Below are positions 9,627 through 19,272 of a DNA stretch of 64,000 nucleotides, one piece after another (position 1 is the stretch's first letter; every line of letters begins with the position of its first letter). The stretch is from Jiella pelagia (GTDB lineage Bacteria; Pseudomonadota; Alphaproteobacteria; Rhizobiales; Rhizobiaceae). The stretch is from the NCBI RefSeq assembly GCF_026898155.1, contig NZ_CP114029.1, positions 503,501-567,500 of the forward strand, given 5' to 3'. The notes beneath the pieces are model-generated. The model searched no databases, was not told the DNA's origin, and was given only the letters and a program-made list of their open reading frames with translations. Made by a program: the position numbers and the translations under genes.

Positions 9627-9699
9627 GCCGCCTCTCTCACGGGGCCTTTCCTCGCCCCGCTGTTGTGTCCGGCATTTTCCTGGCCGCCGCAAGACGTCC

Positions 9700-9705
9700 G
9701 AGCTC
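9700..9705. other. intact GAGCTC in an intergenic region
   Basis: One of five uninterrupted GAGCTC hexamers found by eye (the others are at 13480, 33850, 38940 and 55156). It is recorded because most other GAGCTC sites inferred in this window carry an extra central base. Confidence 0.8.
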
Positions 9706-9760
9706 TTTGCCCACGGGCGGCGGAACGCCAGACCTTACGGTTCAGTGAACGAAACGCTCA

Positions 9761-9846
9761 TGCTGCATTGCAATAAGCGGACAGGTCCTATGCGGCCGAG
9801 GGACTACCGAAAGGCGGACGGGACAGTCATATTGCAATGCAACGGG
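9761..9846. promoter_or_regulatory. pair of TGC-rich palindromic sites upstream of the small gene
   Basis: TGCTGCATTGCAATAAGCGG at 9761-9780 and ATATTGCAATGCAACGGG at 9829-9846 both contain a TTGCAA/TGCAATGCA core, in opposite orientation, about 50 bases apart. They lie 35-120 bases upstream of the ATG at 9881, where an operator pair would be expected. A PhaR/AniA-like regulator is one candidate by motif resemblance only. Confidence 0.35.
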
Positions 9847-9880
9847 AGGCCGAGATCAGCTTTCTAAAGGAGATAGCAAC

Positions 9881-10085
9881 ATGGCCAACAACGAGACCAG
9901 CACCGCCCGCCCACGCCAGCAGAGCGTCGGCATCATGCGCACTGTCCTCAACCGGATGATGGAAGCCCGCGAGCGCGAGGCGCGTCGCTACATCGCCACC
10001 CACTACGGCAAGCGCTTCGGACCGGAGGCTCTTCGCCAGCGAGACGGCTTCGCAGTTCGAGAGCCACGCGCCGCAGCGCGGCTGA
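9881..10085 (+). CDS. small hypothetical protein (apparent frameshift)
   Basis: AAAGGAG lies 8 bases before the ATG, a very strong ribosome-binding site. The product starts MANNETSTARPRQQSVGIMR and is basic and helical through MMEAREREARRYIATHYGKRFG. At 10025-10031 GAGGCTC appears; with one base removed the frame continues FGPELFASETASQFESHAPQRG and stops at 10083-10085, giving 67 residues. Without the correction it would run to 10153 with an arginine/alanine-rich tail of shadow-frame character. I do not recognise the family. A clear terminator follows. Confidence 0.6.
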
Positions 10086-10137
10086 CCCGGCCCGCCGCGC
10101 TGCGGCGCGGCGAAAGGGCACACAATTTTCCCAAAAT

Positions 10138-10177
10138 CGGCCCGGTGGCTTAACGAGCTGCCGGGCCGTTCGTTTTT
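10138..10177 (+). terminator. rho-independent terminator
   Basis: The arms CGGCCCGGTGGCT and AGCTGCCGGGCCG form a stem with a 5-base loop, followed by TTCGTTTTT. It ends transcription of the small gene and stands 8 bases before the 3' end of the opposing prmA gene. Confidence 0.85.
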
Positions 10178-10185
10178 GCGGTCGT

Positions 10186-11076
10186 TCAAGCCGCCGCGCG
10201 GCGAAGATGCAGCGTCACCCATGCGCCGAAGGTGAGCGTTTCGACGTGCACGAATCCCTGGGCCCGAAAAGCCGCGCGAACGGCCGCGGCCTGCCCGGTG
10301 AGTATCCCCGACAGGACGACATCGGCCCGGCGTGTCGCATGCCGGCGAAAGGCCGGCGCGAGAGCGATCAGCGGCCCGGCGAGAATGTTGGCGACGATCA
10401 ACTCGTAAGGGGCGCGGCGCCTGACGGCTGTCGAGGCAAAGCCACCGGCCCGATCCGTCTCGACCCGCGCCGAAACCCCATTCGCCCTGACATTGGCCGC
10501 AGCCACCGCCACAGCCACCGGATCGACGTCGGTGGCGAGCACGTCGACGCGTGCGAGCTTGGCCAGGGCGATTGCGAGCACTGCGCTGCCGGTCCCCAGA
10601 TCCAACGCCGATGAGGGCTTGCGCAGCCGGACGATGCGGCCGAGCATCGTCAGGCATCCGGCCGTTGTGCCGTGATGGCCGGTGCCGAAGGCGAGCCCCG
10701 CCTCGATCTCGATGGAAAGCTCGTGTGCGCCGATCTTCTCGCGGTCGTGGGCGCCGTGGACGACGAAGCGGCCCGCCCGCACGGGCTTCAGCTCGGCCAG
10801 CACCGCCGCCATCCAATCCTGGTCCGGCAACGCCTCGCGGCCGATCTCGGCGTCCGGTCCGAGCCCGGCGATATTGCGGAACTCCTCGGTCCGGTCGGCC
10901 CCCTCTTCGGCATCATCGCCCGCGTCGAGATAGGCAGCGACCTCCCATCGGTCCGCCGCCTCGTCGATCTCGGTGATGGCGACCGGCGCGCCTTCGTCCT
11001 CGAAGGCCACACCGAGCCTGGAATAGGCGCTTTCGGCCTCGCTGCGCGAGACCGTCGCGAAGTATCGAACCTGCAC
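10186..11076 (-). CDS. prmA: ribosomal protein L11 methyltransferase
   Basis: A 296-residue SAM-dependent enzyme that methylates L11 of the 50S subunit. The AdoMet site is ALDLGTGSAVLAIALAKL near residue 160, followed by ATDVDPVAVAVAAANV, and the substrate-side motif is VANILAGPLIAL, a close match to the PrmA NILA signature. The N-terminal domain is the substrate recognition domain. There is no suitable ATG; a GTG at 11076, two bases after the antiporter stop and with AGGGACGAG upstream, is the likely start, implying translational coupling. Confidence 0.88.
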   Translation of the reverse strand: MQVRYFATVSRSEAESAYSRLGVAFEDEGAPVAITEIDEAADRWEVAAYLDAGDDAEEGADRTEEFRNIAGLGPDAEIGREALPDQDWMAAVLAELKPVRAGRFVVHGAHDREKIGAHELSIEIEAGLAFGTGHHGTTAGCLTMLGRIVRLRKPSSALDLGTGSAVLAIALAKLARVDVLATDVDPVAVAVAAANVRANGVSARVETDRAGGFASTAVRRRAPYELIVANILAGPLIALAPAFRRHATRRADVVLSGILTGQAAAVRAAFRAQGFVHVETLTFGAWVTLHLRRAAA

Positions 11077-11078
11077 GG

Positions 11079-12992
11079 TCAGCTCGTCCCTTCGGCCTGT
11101 TTTGTGGAAACCTCTTCGCCCGTCTTGCGGGCTCTTTCGCGCCTCGCCTCCCGCTCGGTCAGCGTGCCGCGCACGATCTTCTCCTGGTCGCGCTCGGCCC
11201 GCGGCGGGCCGAAGGAGATGATCGTGTCTCCCGGCCCCGGCTCGCCAGCCCCTTCCGCGGCAGCGAAGATGATCTCCTGCGACGGGCGGATCCACAGAAT
11301 GGGCAGCGTGCCGTCGGGGCGGGTGTCGTGGAATTGCTTGATGCCGAACTCCTCCGACAGCCGCGTCGCCTGGAAGGCCCATCCGTCGATGACGTGGTCG
11401 CGCACCTGGTTGTAGCTGCGCGGCGGCTTGAACAGCGGTATCCCGCCAAGGGCGAAATGCATGGTATGGCGCGCGCTGCTGGTCTGCGGGCTGCCGGTGG
11501 CCGAGCCGATCTGGAACACCTCGGAGCGGCCGATCTCGGCGCCGAAATCGGTGCAGACGAGGGCGTTGTAGGCGTCGTTGTCGGTGGCCGCGATCATGTG
11601 GTCGAAGCGCGACAGATCCAGAGAGTGATGCGCCTCTTCGGACAGGATCTCGCCGAACCAGACCTCAACCTCGGCAAACCTGGCCTCGGAGATATGTGAC
11701 CAGTTGGAATCGGCGATCAGCACCGGCACGTTCTGCGCCTTCAGTCGCTGCGCCAGCGCGATGGAGAATCGCGAGGCGCCGACGATGAGGATGCCGGGCC
11801 GGTTGGTGACGCGCAGATTGAGGATGCGGGCGAGCGGCTGCAGCGTGAAGCCGTGCAGGATGATCGTCGCGGCGACGACGGCAAAGGTATAGGCGACCAT
11901 GCGGTCGGCATCGGGAAGACCGTAGCGCGACAGCGTCGCCCCGAACAGGCCGGCCACCGCCACCGCCACGATGCCGCGCGGCGCGATCCACGAGACCAGC
12001 AGCCGTTCCTTGAATTCAAGCCCCGCGCCGATGGTCGAGACGAAGATCGCAATCGGGCGGATGACCAGGAGAACCAGCGCAAGGAACGCGACCACCCGCC
12101 ATTCCAGGCTGAGGATGACCGAACGTTGCAGCGATGCCGTCAGGATGATGAAGAGGCCCGAAACGAGCAGGACGGTGATCGTCTCCTTGAAGCGCCGCAG
12201 CTCGGTGAGGCTGGCGAGCCGGGCGTTGGCCATGGTGACGCCCATCACCGTGACGGTCAGAAGGCCGGCTTCCTCGAGAAGCATGTTGGTGAGCGCATTC
12301 ATCGCAACGACGACGGCGAGGAGGATCGGCGCCTTGAGATATTCCGGCGCGTGGCCGTGGGTAAAGAACCGCGCCAGCGTGCGTCCGGCGATGATACCGC
12401 CGGCAACCGCGACGACCAAAGCGAGGACGGTCGTGAAGAAGAGATTTTCGGCGTCGTGGGCGCCGCGCAGCACCAGATAGACTTCGAAGGAAACGACGGC
12501 AAAGAGCGCGCCGACGGGATCGTTGAGGATTGCCTCCCATCTCAGCATCGAGGCCGGCCGGGGGCGCAGCCGCGCATGGCGCAAGAGCGGCATGATGACG
12601 GTCGGGCCGGTGACGACGAGAAGCGCGCCGAGAATGATCGAGACGGGCCACGACATCGCGCCGACATAGTGGGCGGTGATCGCCGTCATGATCCAGACCA
12701 TCGGCCCGGAGACGAGGACGACGCGGCGCACGGCCGTCGAGGTTTCGCGGATCTCGCGGAAGTTCAGCGTCAGCCCACCCTCGAACAGGATGATCGCCAC
12801 CGCCGTCGAGACGAGCGGGGTGTAGAGGTCACCGAAATCCTCGCGCGGGTTCATCAGGCCGGTGACCGGCCCGAAGAGGAGGCCGACGCCGAGCAGCATG
12901 ACGATGGCAGGGATCTGGAAGCGCCAGGCCAGCCATTGCGAGGCGATGCCGGCCACGCCGATGATGGCGAGCTGCATGGCGAGATCGTGCAT
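11079..12992 (-). CDS. cation:proton antiporter with C-terminal TrkA-N domain
   Basis: A 637-residue inner-membrane antiporter. About 12 hydrophobic segments cover residues 1-390, including LFEGGLTLNFREI near 95 typical of the NhaP/CPA1 branch and WIAPRGIVAVAVAGLFG near 325. The cytoplasmic part begins with ILIVGASRFSIALAQRL near 398, a Rossmann-type TrkA-N domain that senses nucleotide or redox state. The C-terminus is charged (EREARRERARKTGEE). The exchanged cation (sodium or potassium) cannot be told from the sequence. It is coupled to prmA downstream. Confidence 0.88.
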   Translation of the reverse strand: MHDLAMQLAIIGVAGIASQWLAWRFQIPAIVMLLGVGLLFGPVTGLMNPREDFGDLYTPLVSTAVAIILFEGGLTLNFREIRETSTAVRRVVLVSGPMVWIMTAITAHYVGAMSWPVSIILGALLVVTGPTVIMPLLRHARLRPRPASMLRWEAILNDPVGALFAVVSFEVYLVLRGAHDAENLFFTTVLALVVAVAGGIIAGRTLARFFTHGHAPEYLKAPILLAVVVAMNALTNMLLEEAGLLTVTVMGVTMANARLASLTELRRFKETITVLLVSGLFIILTASLQRSVILSLEWRVVAFLALVLLVIRPIAIFVSTIGAGLEFKERLLVSWIAPRGIVAVAVAGLFGATLSRYGLPDADRMVAYTFAVVAATIILHGFTLQPLARILNLRVTNRPGILIVGASRFSIALAQRLKAQNVPVLIADSNWSHISEARFAEVEVWFGEILSEEAHHSLDLSRFDHMIAATDNDAYNALVCTDFGAEIGRSEVFQIGSATGSPQTSSARHTMHFALGGIPLFKPPRSYNQVRDHVIDGWAFQATRLSEEFGIKQFHDTRPDGTLPILWIRPSQEIIFAAAEGAGEPGPGDTIISFGPPRAERDQEKIVRGTLTEREARRERARKTGEEVSTKQAEGTS

Positions 12993-13140
12993 GACGGTCT
13001 GATCCTGTCGGTTGCGCGCGGAAGTTACGTCCCGGCAGAGTCATCTGGAAGAGCAAACATATGGCAGAGATCGCGCCGGCCCATGGCGCCGGTGACGCTA
13101 CTGCGACAAGGACGAAGGACGTTCGGTGCCGACCCTCGTC

Positions 13141-13731
13141 TCAGACGCCGGCCAGCCGCTCGAGCTTGGCCGTCACGGTCTTGGGGTCCTCGCCATAGGC
13201 GATGGTGCCGGCAAGGCGCCCGTCCCCGTCGATCAGGAACGTCGTCGCGGTGTGGTCCATCAGATAATCTTCGCCTTCGCCGGACTTGCGATAGAACGCA
13301 CCCCAGCCCTTGGCCGTCGCTGCGACGTCGGCCTGGTCGCCGGTCAGTGCGACGATCTGCGGCGACACCGCCTCGACATATTCCTTCAGGATGCCGGGGG
13401 TATCCCGGGCAGGATCGACGGTGACGAAGACGATTCTGAAATCGCCGCCTTCCTTCTCGATCTCCTGTTGATGCGACGCGAGCTCGTAGAGCGTCGTCGG
13501 GCAGACGTCCGGGCAGTGGGTGTAGCCGAAGAACAGGGCGTAGGGCTCGCCAGCCAGCTCGGCCGAGCTGAACGTCTCGCCGTTCTGGTCGACCAGGGTG
13601 AAGGGCGTGCCGTAGGGCCCGTCGGCCGCGTCTCCTTGCCTGGCGATCTGCAGATAGGTGAAGACCAGGGCCCCCGCGACGAGGGCCACTACGGCCCAAA
13701 GGCCAGCCTGGATGATCGTACCCGTCTTCAT
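13141..13731 (-). CDS. Sco1/SenC copper chaperone
   Basis: A 196-residue membrane-anchored thioredoxin-fold protein for copper delivery to cytochrome oxidase. The N-terminal anchor is IQAGLWAVVALVAGALVF (about 8-25). Copper ligands are the two cysteines of CPDVCPT near residue 80 and the histidine of MDHTATTFLID near 168. The start MKTGT at 13731 leaves a short cytoplasmic tail; another ATG is three codons upstream. An intact GAGCTC lies at 13480-13485 inside the gene. The protein below it in the same direction is a small membrane protein. Confidence 0.9.
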   Translation of the reverse strand: MKTGTIIQAGLWAVVALVAGALVFTYLQIARQGDAADGPYGTPFTLVDQNGETFSSAELAGEPYALFFGYTHCPDVCPTTLYELASHQQEIEKEGGDFRIVFVTVDPARDTPGILKEYVEAVSPQIVALTGDQADVAATAKGWGAFYRKSGEGEDYLMDHTATTFLIDGDGRLAGTIAYGEDPKTVTAKLERLAGV

Positions 13732-13807
13732 CGTCGCCACTCCGGAAATGTTCGGCTCGCCAGCCGACGCAGCATCGCTGCGGGCCGCCCTCGCCGGGTC
13801 GATTCGC

Positions 13808-14026
13808 TCAAAAGCAGCTCGCCCAGGCGTCCGCCGCCAGCCTTACGAAAAGTGCCTCGCCCTGATCAAGCCACAGCGTGAAGCCGAAGCCCCCAATGGC
13901 AAGCAGCACGGCGACGGCCGAAGCCGCCACGACGGAGGAAAGGCCTGGCCTGTCCATCATCGCGAAGGCACCAGCATCGTCGGCGACATGGCGAGGAACG
14001 ATCCCTTCAAATTCGACGGGAAGCAT
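13808..14026 (-). CDS. small membrane protein of unknown function
   Basis: A 72-residue product starting MLPVEFEGIVPRHV and holding one hydrophobic helix (SVVAASAVAVLLAIGGFGF) followed by TLWLDQGEALFVRLAADAW. The C-terminal end resembles short membrane proteins often found beside sco genes in Hyphomicrobiales. A GTG at 14059 would add 11 residues and has GAGGG nearby, so the start is uncertain. I cannot name a function. Confidence 0.55.
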   Translation of the reverse strand: MLPVEFEGIVPRHVADDAGAFAMMDRPGLSSVVAASAVAVLLAIGGFGFTLWLDQGEALFVRLAADAWASCF

Positions 14027-14152
14027 AAGCAATCTCTTAATCCTGGCCGCAATTTTCACAACCCTCGCAACCTGTCGACGATACTCTTTTGACGGCCGGC
14101 GGCGTAACCGGATGGCGACGCAACGTCATCACCCCATCCGGACAAACGACCG

Positions 14153-15344
14153 ATGTCGCCCTCGCGCGAAAACCGCATCGATCTCGTTCGCGGCATCTCG
14201 CTGCTGCTGATCTATGTCGATCACGCCAACGTGTCCTTTTCCGAGACATTGCAGCAGAGCCGCGGCTTCTCGGACGCGGCCGAACTGTTCGTCATGATGG
14301 CCGGGATGTCGGCGGCCCTCGCCTATCATCCCTCCTCCGGCCGGGCGGATTTCCTCACGGTCGCGGCCCGAACGCTGAAGCGAAGCTTCAAGCTCTACCG
14401 GATTCATCTTACGCTTCTCCTGGCGCTTGCGACAGCAGTTCTCCTCGTGCCGGTGCCCAACCACGAAACACTCGTGTCGAACTGGTCGCTGCGCCCGCTC
14501 ACGGACGACCCGGCGCGCTTCGCCTTCGAGGCGCTGCTTCTGCGCTATCTGCCGGCCGAGGCTCGACATCCTGCCGCTCTACGTCGTCCTGATCGCCTCG
14601 GTGCCGCTGTGGTTCGCCCTGACCGACCGCTCACCGCGCCTCGCTCTTGCCGTATCGGTCTTTCTGTGGCTCTCGGCCGGGCTTTTCCATGTCAATTTGA
14701 CCGATCTCTCCCAGCCGAAGGGCGTCTGGTACTTCAATCCATTCTCCTGGCAGCTGGTCTTTCTCATCGGGCTTCTCGCCGGCCTCCGGGTCCGGCGAGG
14801 CCTGGCACCATTTCCCTATGTGCGGCCGCTGTTTCTCGCGGCTCTGGCGATCTGCGTGCTCGCCGTGCCGGCCAATCTGCTGGTGCATTTCGGCGGTCAT
14901 GCCGCGGAGGCGCCGCTGCGCCTGCTGATCTCGAAGACGAGCGAAGGTCCCCTGCGGCTGATCAACGCGCTCGCCATCGTCTATGTCGTCTTCAATCTCG
15001 ACGCCCTGAGGCGGATCGAGCCGACGGGCTGGCTGCGGCCGATCTATGCCGCCGGGCGCAACAGCCTGCCGATCTTCGTCGCCGGCACGATCCTCTCCGA
15101 CCTCATCACGGCGCTGGTCATCGGCTCCGGTGGCCTGACGCTGCCGATCGAACTCGTCGTCGTTTTCCTCGGCATCGTCCTCCAGCTGTGGTTCGCGCTC
15201 GACCGGGACCGGCGAAAGCGCAATCCCTCACGTCCCGCCCCCCGATCGCTGCTTGTGGCATCCGACGACGATCGGGGCTACGATCGCCCCCCGCCAAGCG
15301 TTTCCTACCCGATGAGCGATGCCGCCAGAGACCCCGCGACCTGA
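14153..15344 (+). CDS. OpgC-family membrane protein (apparent frameshift)
   Basis: About 396 residues with ten hydrophobic segments. The start ENRIDLVRGISLLLIYVDH and the later LDILPLYVVLIAS and YFNPFSWQLVFLIG are hallmarks of OpgC, the inner-membrane protein that succinylates periplasmic glucans. Many rhizobial relatives have unknown acyl substrates. The frame breaks at GAGGCTC 14558-14564; removing one base joins RYLPAE to LDILPLY. The C-terminal tail after residue 350 is hydrophilic. Its 3' end overlaps the next gene by 26 bases, which suggests the two are co-translated. Confidence 0.82.
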
Positions 15345-16002
15345 GAATTTCGAAGAGCTGCGCTTTCGGCCGCCCGAGCCGAGGATCGCGACGACGGCCG
15401 AGCTGAAGAAGACCAGGCTCGGACGTTACGCCGAGATCGGACCGCGCGTCGTTTTGCGCGAAGTGGAAGTTGGCGACTTCTCCTATTTCGAGCGCGGCGG
15501 CGAGGCGGTCTACACGAAGATCGGCAAGTTCTGTTCGATCGCGGCGAATGTGCGGATCAACGCCCTCGCCCATCCGATGGAGCGGCTGACCACCCACAAG
15601 ATCAGCTACCGGCCGAACGAATATTTCCGCTGGCTTGCCGTCGACCAGCAGGTGATCGACGCGCGCAAGGCCGACGAGGTGACGATCGGCAACGACGTCT
15701 GGATCGGCCATGGGGCGGTCGTCATGCCCGGCGTTTCGATCGGCGACGGCGCGGTCATCGGCGCCGGCGCCGTCGTCACCCGAAACGTTCCGCCCTTCAC
15801 GATCGCCGTCGGCGTTCCGGCTGCGCCGATCCGCGAGCGGTTCCCCGCACCGATCGCCGCGCGGATCGCGGCGATTTGCTGGTGGGACTGGCCGCTGGAG
15901 GCGCTGTTCGATGCGGTTCCGGACATGCAGGCGCTGCCGATCGAAGCCTTCCTCGACAAATGGGAAAATCAGTCAACCGATCGGTCCGCCAGCGCGAAAT
16001 AG
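15319..16002 (+). CDS. left-handed beta-helix acyltransferase (hexapeptide repeat)
   Basis: A 227-residue hexapeptide-repeat protein. The repeats run from about residue 35 to 165 (RLGRYAEIGPRVVLREVEVG, then VTIGNDVWIGHGAVVMPGVS and GDGAVIGAGAVVTRNVPP), and the DVWIGHGAVV segment is the conserved CoA-binding region of xenobiotic/chloramphenicol-type acetyltransferases. The family containing phosphonate-cluster acetyltransferases is the closest in layout. The substrate is unknown; overlap with the OpgC-like gene hints at a shared glucan or envelope target. Its 3' end overlaps the convergent MFS gene by 34 bases. Confidence 0.82.
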   Translation: MPPETPRPENFEELRFRPPEPRIATTAELKKTRLGRYAEIGPRVVLREVEVGDFSYFERGGEAVYTKIGKFCSIAANVRINALAHPMERLTTHKISYRPNEYFRWLAVDQQVIDARKADEVTIGNDVWIGHGAVVMPGVSIGDGAVIGAGAVVTRNVPPFTIAVGVPAAPIRERFPAPIAARIAAICWWDWPLEALFDAVPDMQALPIEAFLDKWENQSTDRSASAK

Positions 16003-17169
16003 GCCAGCGCGGCGGCCGGCATCGCCATGCCGAGCACGCAGACGCCGAGCCAGCCGAATTGTTGAAGGACAGGGCTTGCCAGCGCCGAGCCGACCGCCCC
16101 GCCGAGGAAGAATGTCGTCATGTAGACGGCGTTGAGACGGTTGCGGATGTCGGGAGCCAGCCGGTAGATCTCGCGCTGGCCGAAGACCAGATTGGCCTGG
16201 ACGCCGAGATCGACGACGACGGCGGCAAAGACCAGCGCGGCGAGCGACGTGCCGTAGGTGGCGACGACAAAGGCCGCGATCACCATCGACAGCGCCGCGA
16301 TGGTGCCGATGCGCGAATAGCCGCGATCGGCCAGCCGGCCCGAGACGGGAGCTGCGAACACGCCGAGGACGCCCGCCAGCGCGAACAAGGCGACACCACT
16401 CGGCGTGAAATCGAACGGATCCTGCAGCAGGATGATCGGCGCCGCCGTCCAGAACAGCGAGAAGGCAGCGAACATCGCCGCATGATAGAGCCCCCGCCGG
16501 CGCAGCACCGGCTCGCGGACGAACAGCTTGCCGAGCGAACCGATGAGGCTCCAATAGCCGCGCTCGCCGGCCGGCACGCGCCGCGGCAAAAGCGCCAGCG
16601 AGGCGAGCGCCAGCACGGCGATCAGACCAGCCGAAAGACCGAAGACACCCCGCCAGCCGACATAGTCGGCGAGAAAGCTCGAGATCGGGCGGGCGAGGAG
16701 AATGCCGCCGAGAAGCCCGCTCATGACGTTGCCGACGACGGCTCCCCGCTCTTCCTCCGGCGCCAGATTGGCCGCAAGCGGAACCAGCATCTGCGCCGCG
16801 CAGGAGGTCGCGCCGACGACCAGCATGCCGGCGAACAGCGCGGCGAGACCCGGCGCGAGAGCGAGGCCGGCCAGGCTGACGACATTCGCCGCCATGGTGA
16901 CGAGGATGAGCGTCCGGTTTTCCAGAAGGTCGCCGAGCGGCACGAGGAAGACCAGGCCAATGGCATAGCCGATCTGGCTGAGCGTCACGATCGAGTCTCT
17001 CGGCCGCTACCGGCAGGCCGATATCCGCGCCGATCAGCGAGACCAGCGGCTGGGCATAGTAAAGGTTCGCCGCGAGCGCCCCGCAGGACAGGGCGAAGAG
17101 AAACGTCAGCGTCGGCCCGAGGCCGGCATTGTCGCTGGCCGGCGCGGTTTCGGTCGCGGGGTGGCTCAT
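15969..17169 (-). CDS. major facilitator superfamily exporter (apparent frameshift)
   Basis: About 399 residues with 12 membrane helices. The motif-A-like loop VPLGDLLENRTLI is near residue 78 and PLVSLIGADIGLP near 45; this is the pattern of drug and sugar efflux carriers of the AraJ/YdhP type. The start MSHPATET at 17169 leaves a short cytoplasmic tail. At 16993-16999 the plus strand reads GAGTCTC; taking out the T gives GAGCTC and restores AAESSIVTLSQIGYA. The substrate cannot be predicted. Confidence 0.82.
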
Positions 17170-17499
17170 CGAATGCTCGATTCCGTTTGAGGAGCGTATC
17201 TTCGCCGGAGGGCGTCGAACAGGTGTCCGTCGCCCCGCCGGAAAATCATCGCTAAAATCTTGGTGGAGCGCGAAAGGCGCCGGAACGCCTGCGTGCTGCA
17301 CGAGCGACGATGTATTCGCAAGTGCGAAGTAATCCAGAGGCTCTCAGCCGCCGAAGCGGCGACGCAAAGTCAACTGCGGGCGCCGAGTGGGCTTGCAAGC
17401 CCGACGGGTGAGCCTATCGTTTGCCGATGGCGACGAAGGCGCCCCCTTGCCAGAGAATTGGGAGGGGCCGCCACCGGAACACGATTTTCAGGATACCCG
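17170..17499. other. intergenic region between divergent MFS and MoxR genes
   Basis: No coding signal is visible in these 330 bases. They must hold the promoters of both genes. Weak in-frame extensions of the MoxR gene reach back into this region but have arginine-rich, shadow-like composition. Confidence 0.5.
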
Positions 17500-18336
<837 letters not shown>

Positions 18337-18387
18337 AGACCGGTAGTAAGCAGGAAATGGCCACGCCACTCCCTGCTTACTTCGCTG

Positions 18388-18594
18388 CTATCTGGTGTGG
18401 CAGCTAGGCGAACAATGTATGCAGCCGTCGGCCGAAGCATATTGCTTCTTAGCCTCGGCAACTGCCGGGGCACAAGTCTGATACTCGCCTAGGTATCGGC
18501 GGCTTGTCTCCGATGGCATCCACGCACACCCATCTTTGTGCACCTCGTGGTCGCCGTTCGGCTGTGCGTTCGTGTTCACATAATAGCTGGCCAT
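18388..18594 (-). CDS. conserved small cysteine/histidine-rich protein
   Basis: A 68-residue product, MASYYVNTNAQPNGDHEVHK at its start, with the pattern C-W-MPS, YLGEYQTC, and a closing C-x2-C-x4-CH (GCIHCSPSCH). Such short proteins recur in scattered bacterial genomes, often next to mobile or defence genes, and the cysteines suggest a metal-binding knuckle. GGAGG lies 8 bases before the ATG at 18594. The function is unknown. It marks the start of a stretch with much lower GC than its surroundings. Confidence 0.72.
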   Translation of the reverse strand: MASYYVNTNAQPNGDHEVHKDGCAWMPSETSRRYLGEYQTCAPAVAEAKKQYASADGCIHCSPSCHTR

Positions 18595-19272
18595 TAAGGC
18601 CTCCATTTCAAGATTTTTGTTGAAACGGATTTATGATCGATTAATCTCGCTTTTGCGGAAGCAATAGATTGTCGCGATCTATCCGTTGCGATGTCTATTA
18701 TCGCGGGTTGCACCTTTGGAAGAGGATGCAACCCGCGATCTACGCCATCTTATTCATTACTACCTCCTTCTATCATTTGAAGAGATCGAATTGATCTCTT
18801 TGCCCGACCTGCACGAAAGCTTTACCACGTGGGGTAAGTTTATAATTCCCCTTCACGCTTCCGTGTTTTTTCGTGTACTCGGCCCAACCTTGTCGCTCCA
18901 AAGTTCTGTGACTGACAAGATTCCTGACGACTTGGCTAAACCGATCGTCTCGTCGACCTTTGAGCGTTTCACGGTCTAAATCCGATAATTTGAGACGCGC
19001 TCTCAGCAATGCATCGATACGACTTATCTCGAGCCCTTCCTCATCTGTCCCATACTCTGCTATTATGAGGAGGACCGGCTCAATTAGGTCCCTCTCCCGT
19101 ATTCGTGATGAGATGGACATAGGTCCGCTCTCCTGTCCGCCAGAACAATATGGTTAACCGAATCCGAATCGTCAATGATTCGTTTACTCTGTTTCCACAC
19201 TTTTAAGGAAAGTTGTGCAAGGCTTAGTATATTATCCCAACCATTTGGAATACTGCATGGGATGAAGCGCCG
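18595..19272. other. AT-rich islet
   Basis: Base composition falls well below that of the flanks (runs such as GATTTTTGTTGAAACGG and TTATGATCGATTAATC). It contains only the winged-helix gene at 18773-19120. No integrase, tRNA or inverted-repeat boundary is seen. The composition suggests acquired DNA. Confidence 0.6.
18773..19120 (-). CDS. Mrr-N-like winged-helix protein
   Basis: A 115-residue protein with an N-terminal IEPVLLIIAEYG helix and the signature of the winged-helix domain that precedes Mrr-type restriction nucleases: FSQVVRNLVSHRTLERQGWA followed by NYKLTPRGKAF. The nuclease domain itself is absent, and the stop comes right after the wing (QRDQFDLFK). Codon use is richer in A and T than neighbouring genes. 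It may be a solitary DNA-binding regulator or the surviving part of a defence gene. The start at 19120 is the first ATG of the frame. Confidence 0.6.
   Translation of the reverse strand: MSISSRIRERDLIEPVLLIIAEYGTDEEGLEISRIDALLRARLKLSDLDRETLKGRRDDRFSQVVRNLVSHRTLERQGWAEYTKKHGSVKGNYKLTPRGKAFVQVGQRDQFDLFK

Noticed and set aside
11853..13424. Long plus-strand frame antisense to the antiporter
   Set aside because: Very rich in D, R and H, the typical reverse-strand image of a membrane protein.
15876..17255. Long plus-strand frame antisense to the MFS exporter
   Set aside because: Same reason: charged, repetitive composition opposite a 12-helix transporter.
18388..19272. Prophage or integrative element remnant
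   Set aside because: No integrase, attachment repeats or phage genes are visible; only composition is unusual.
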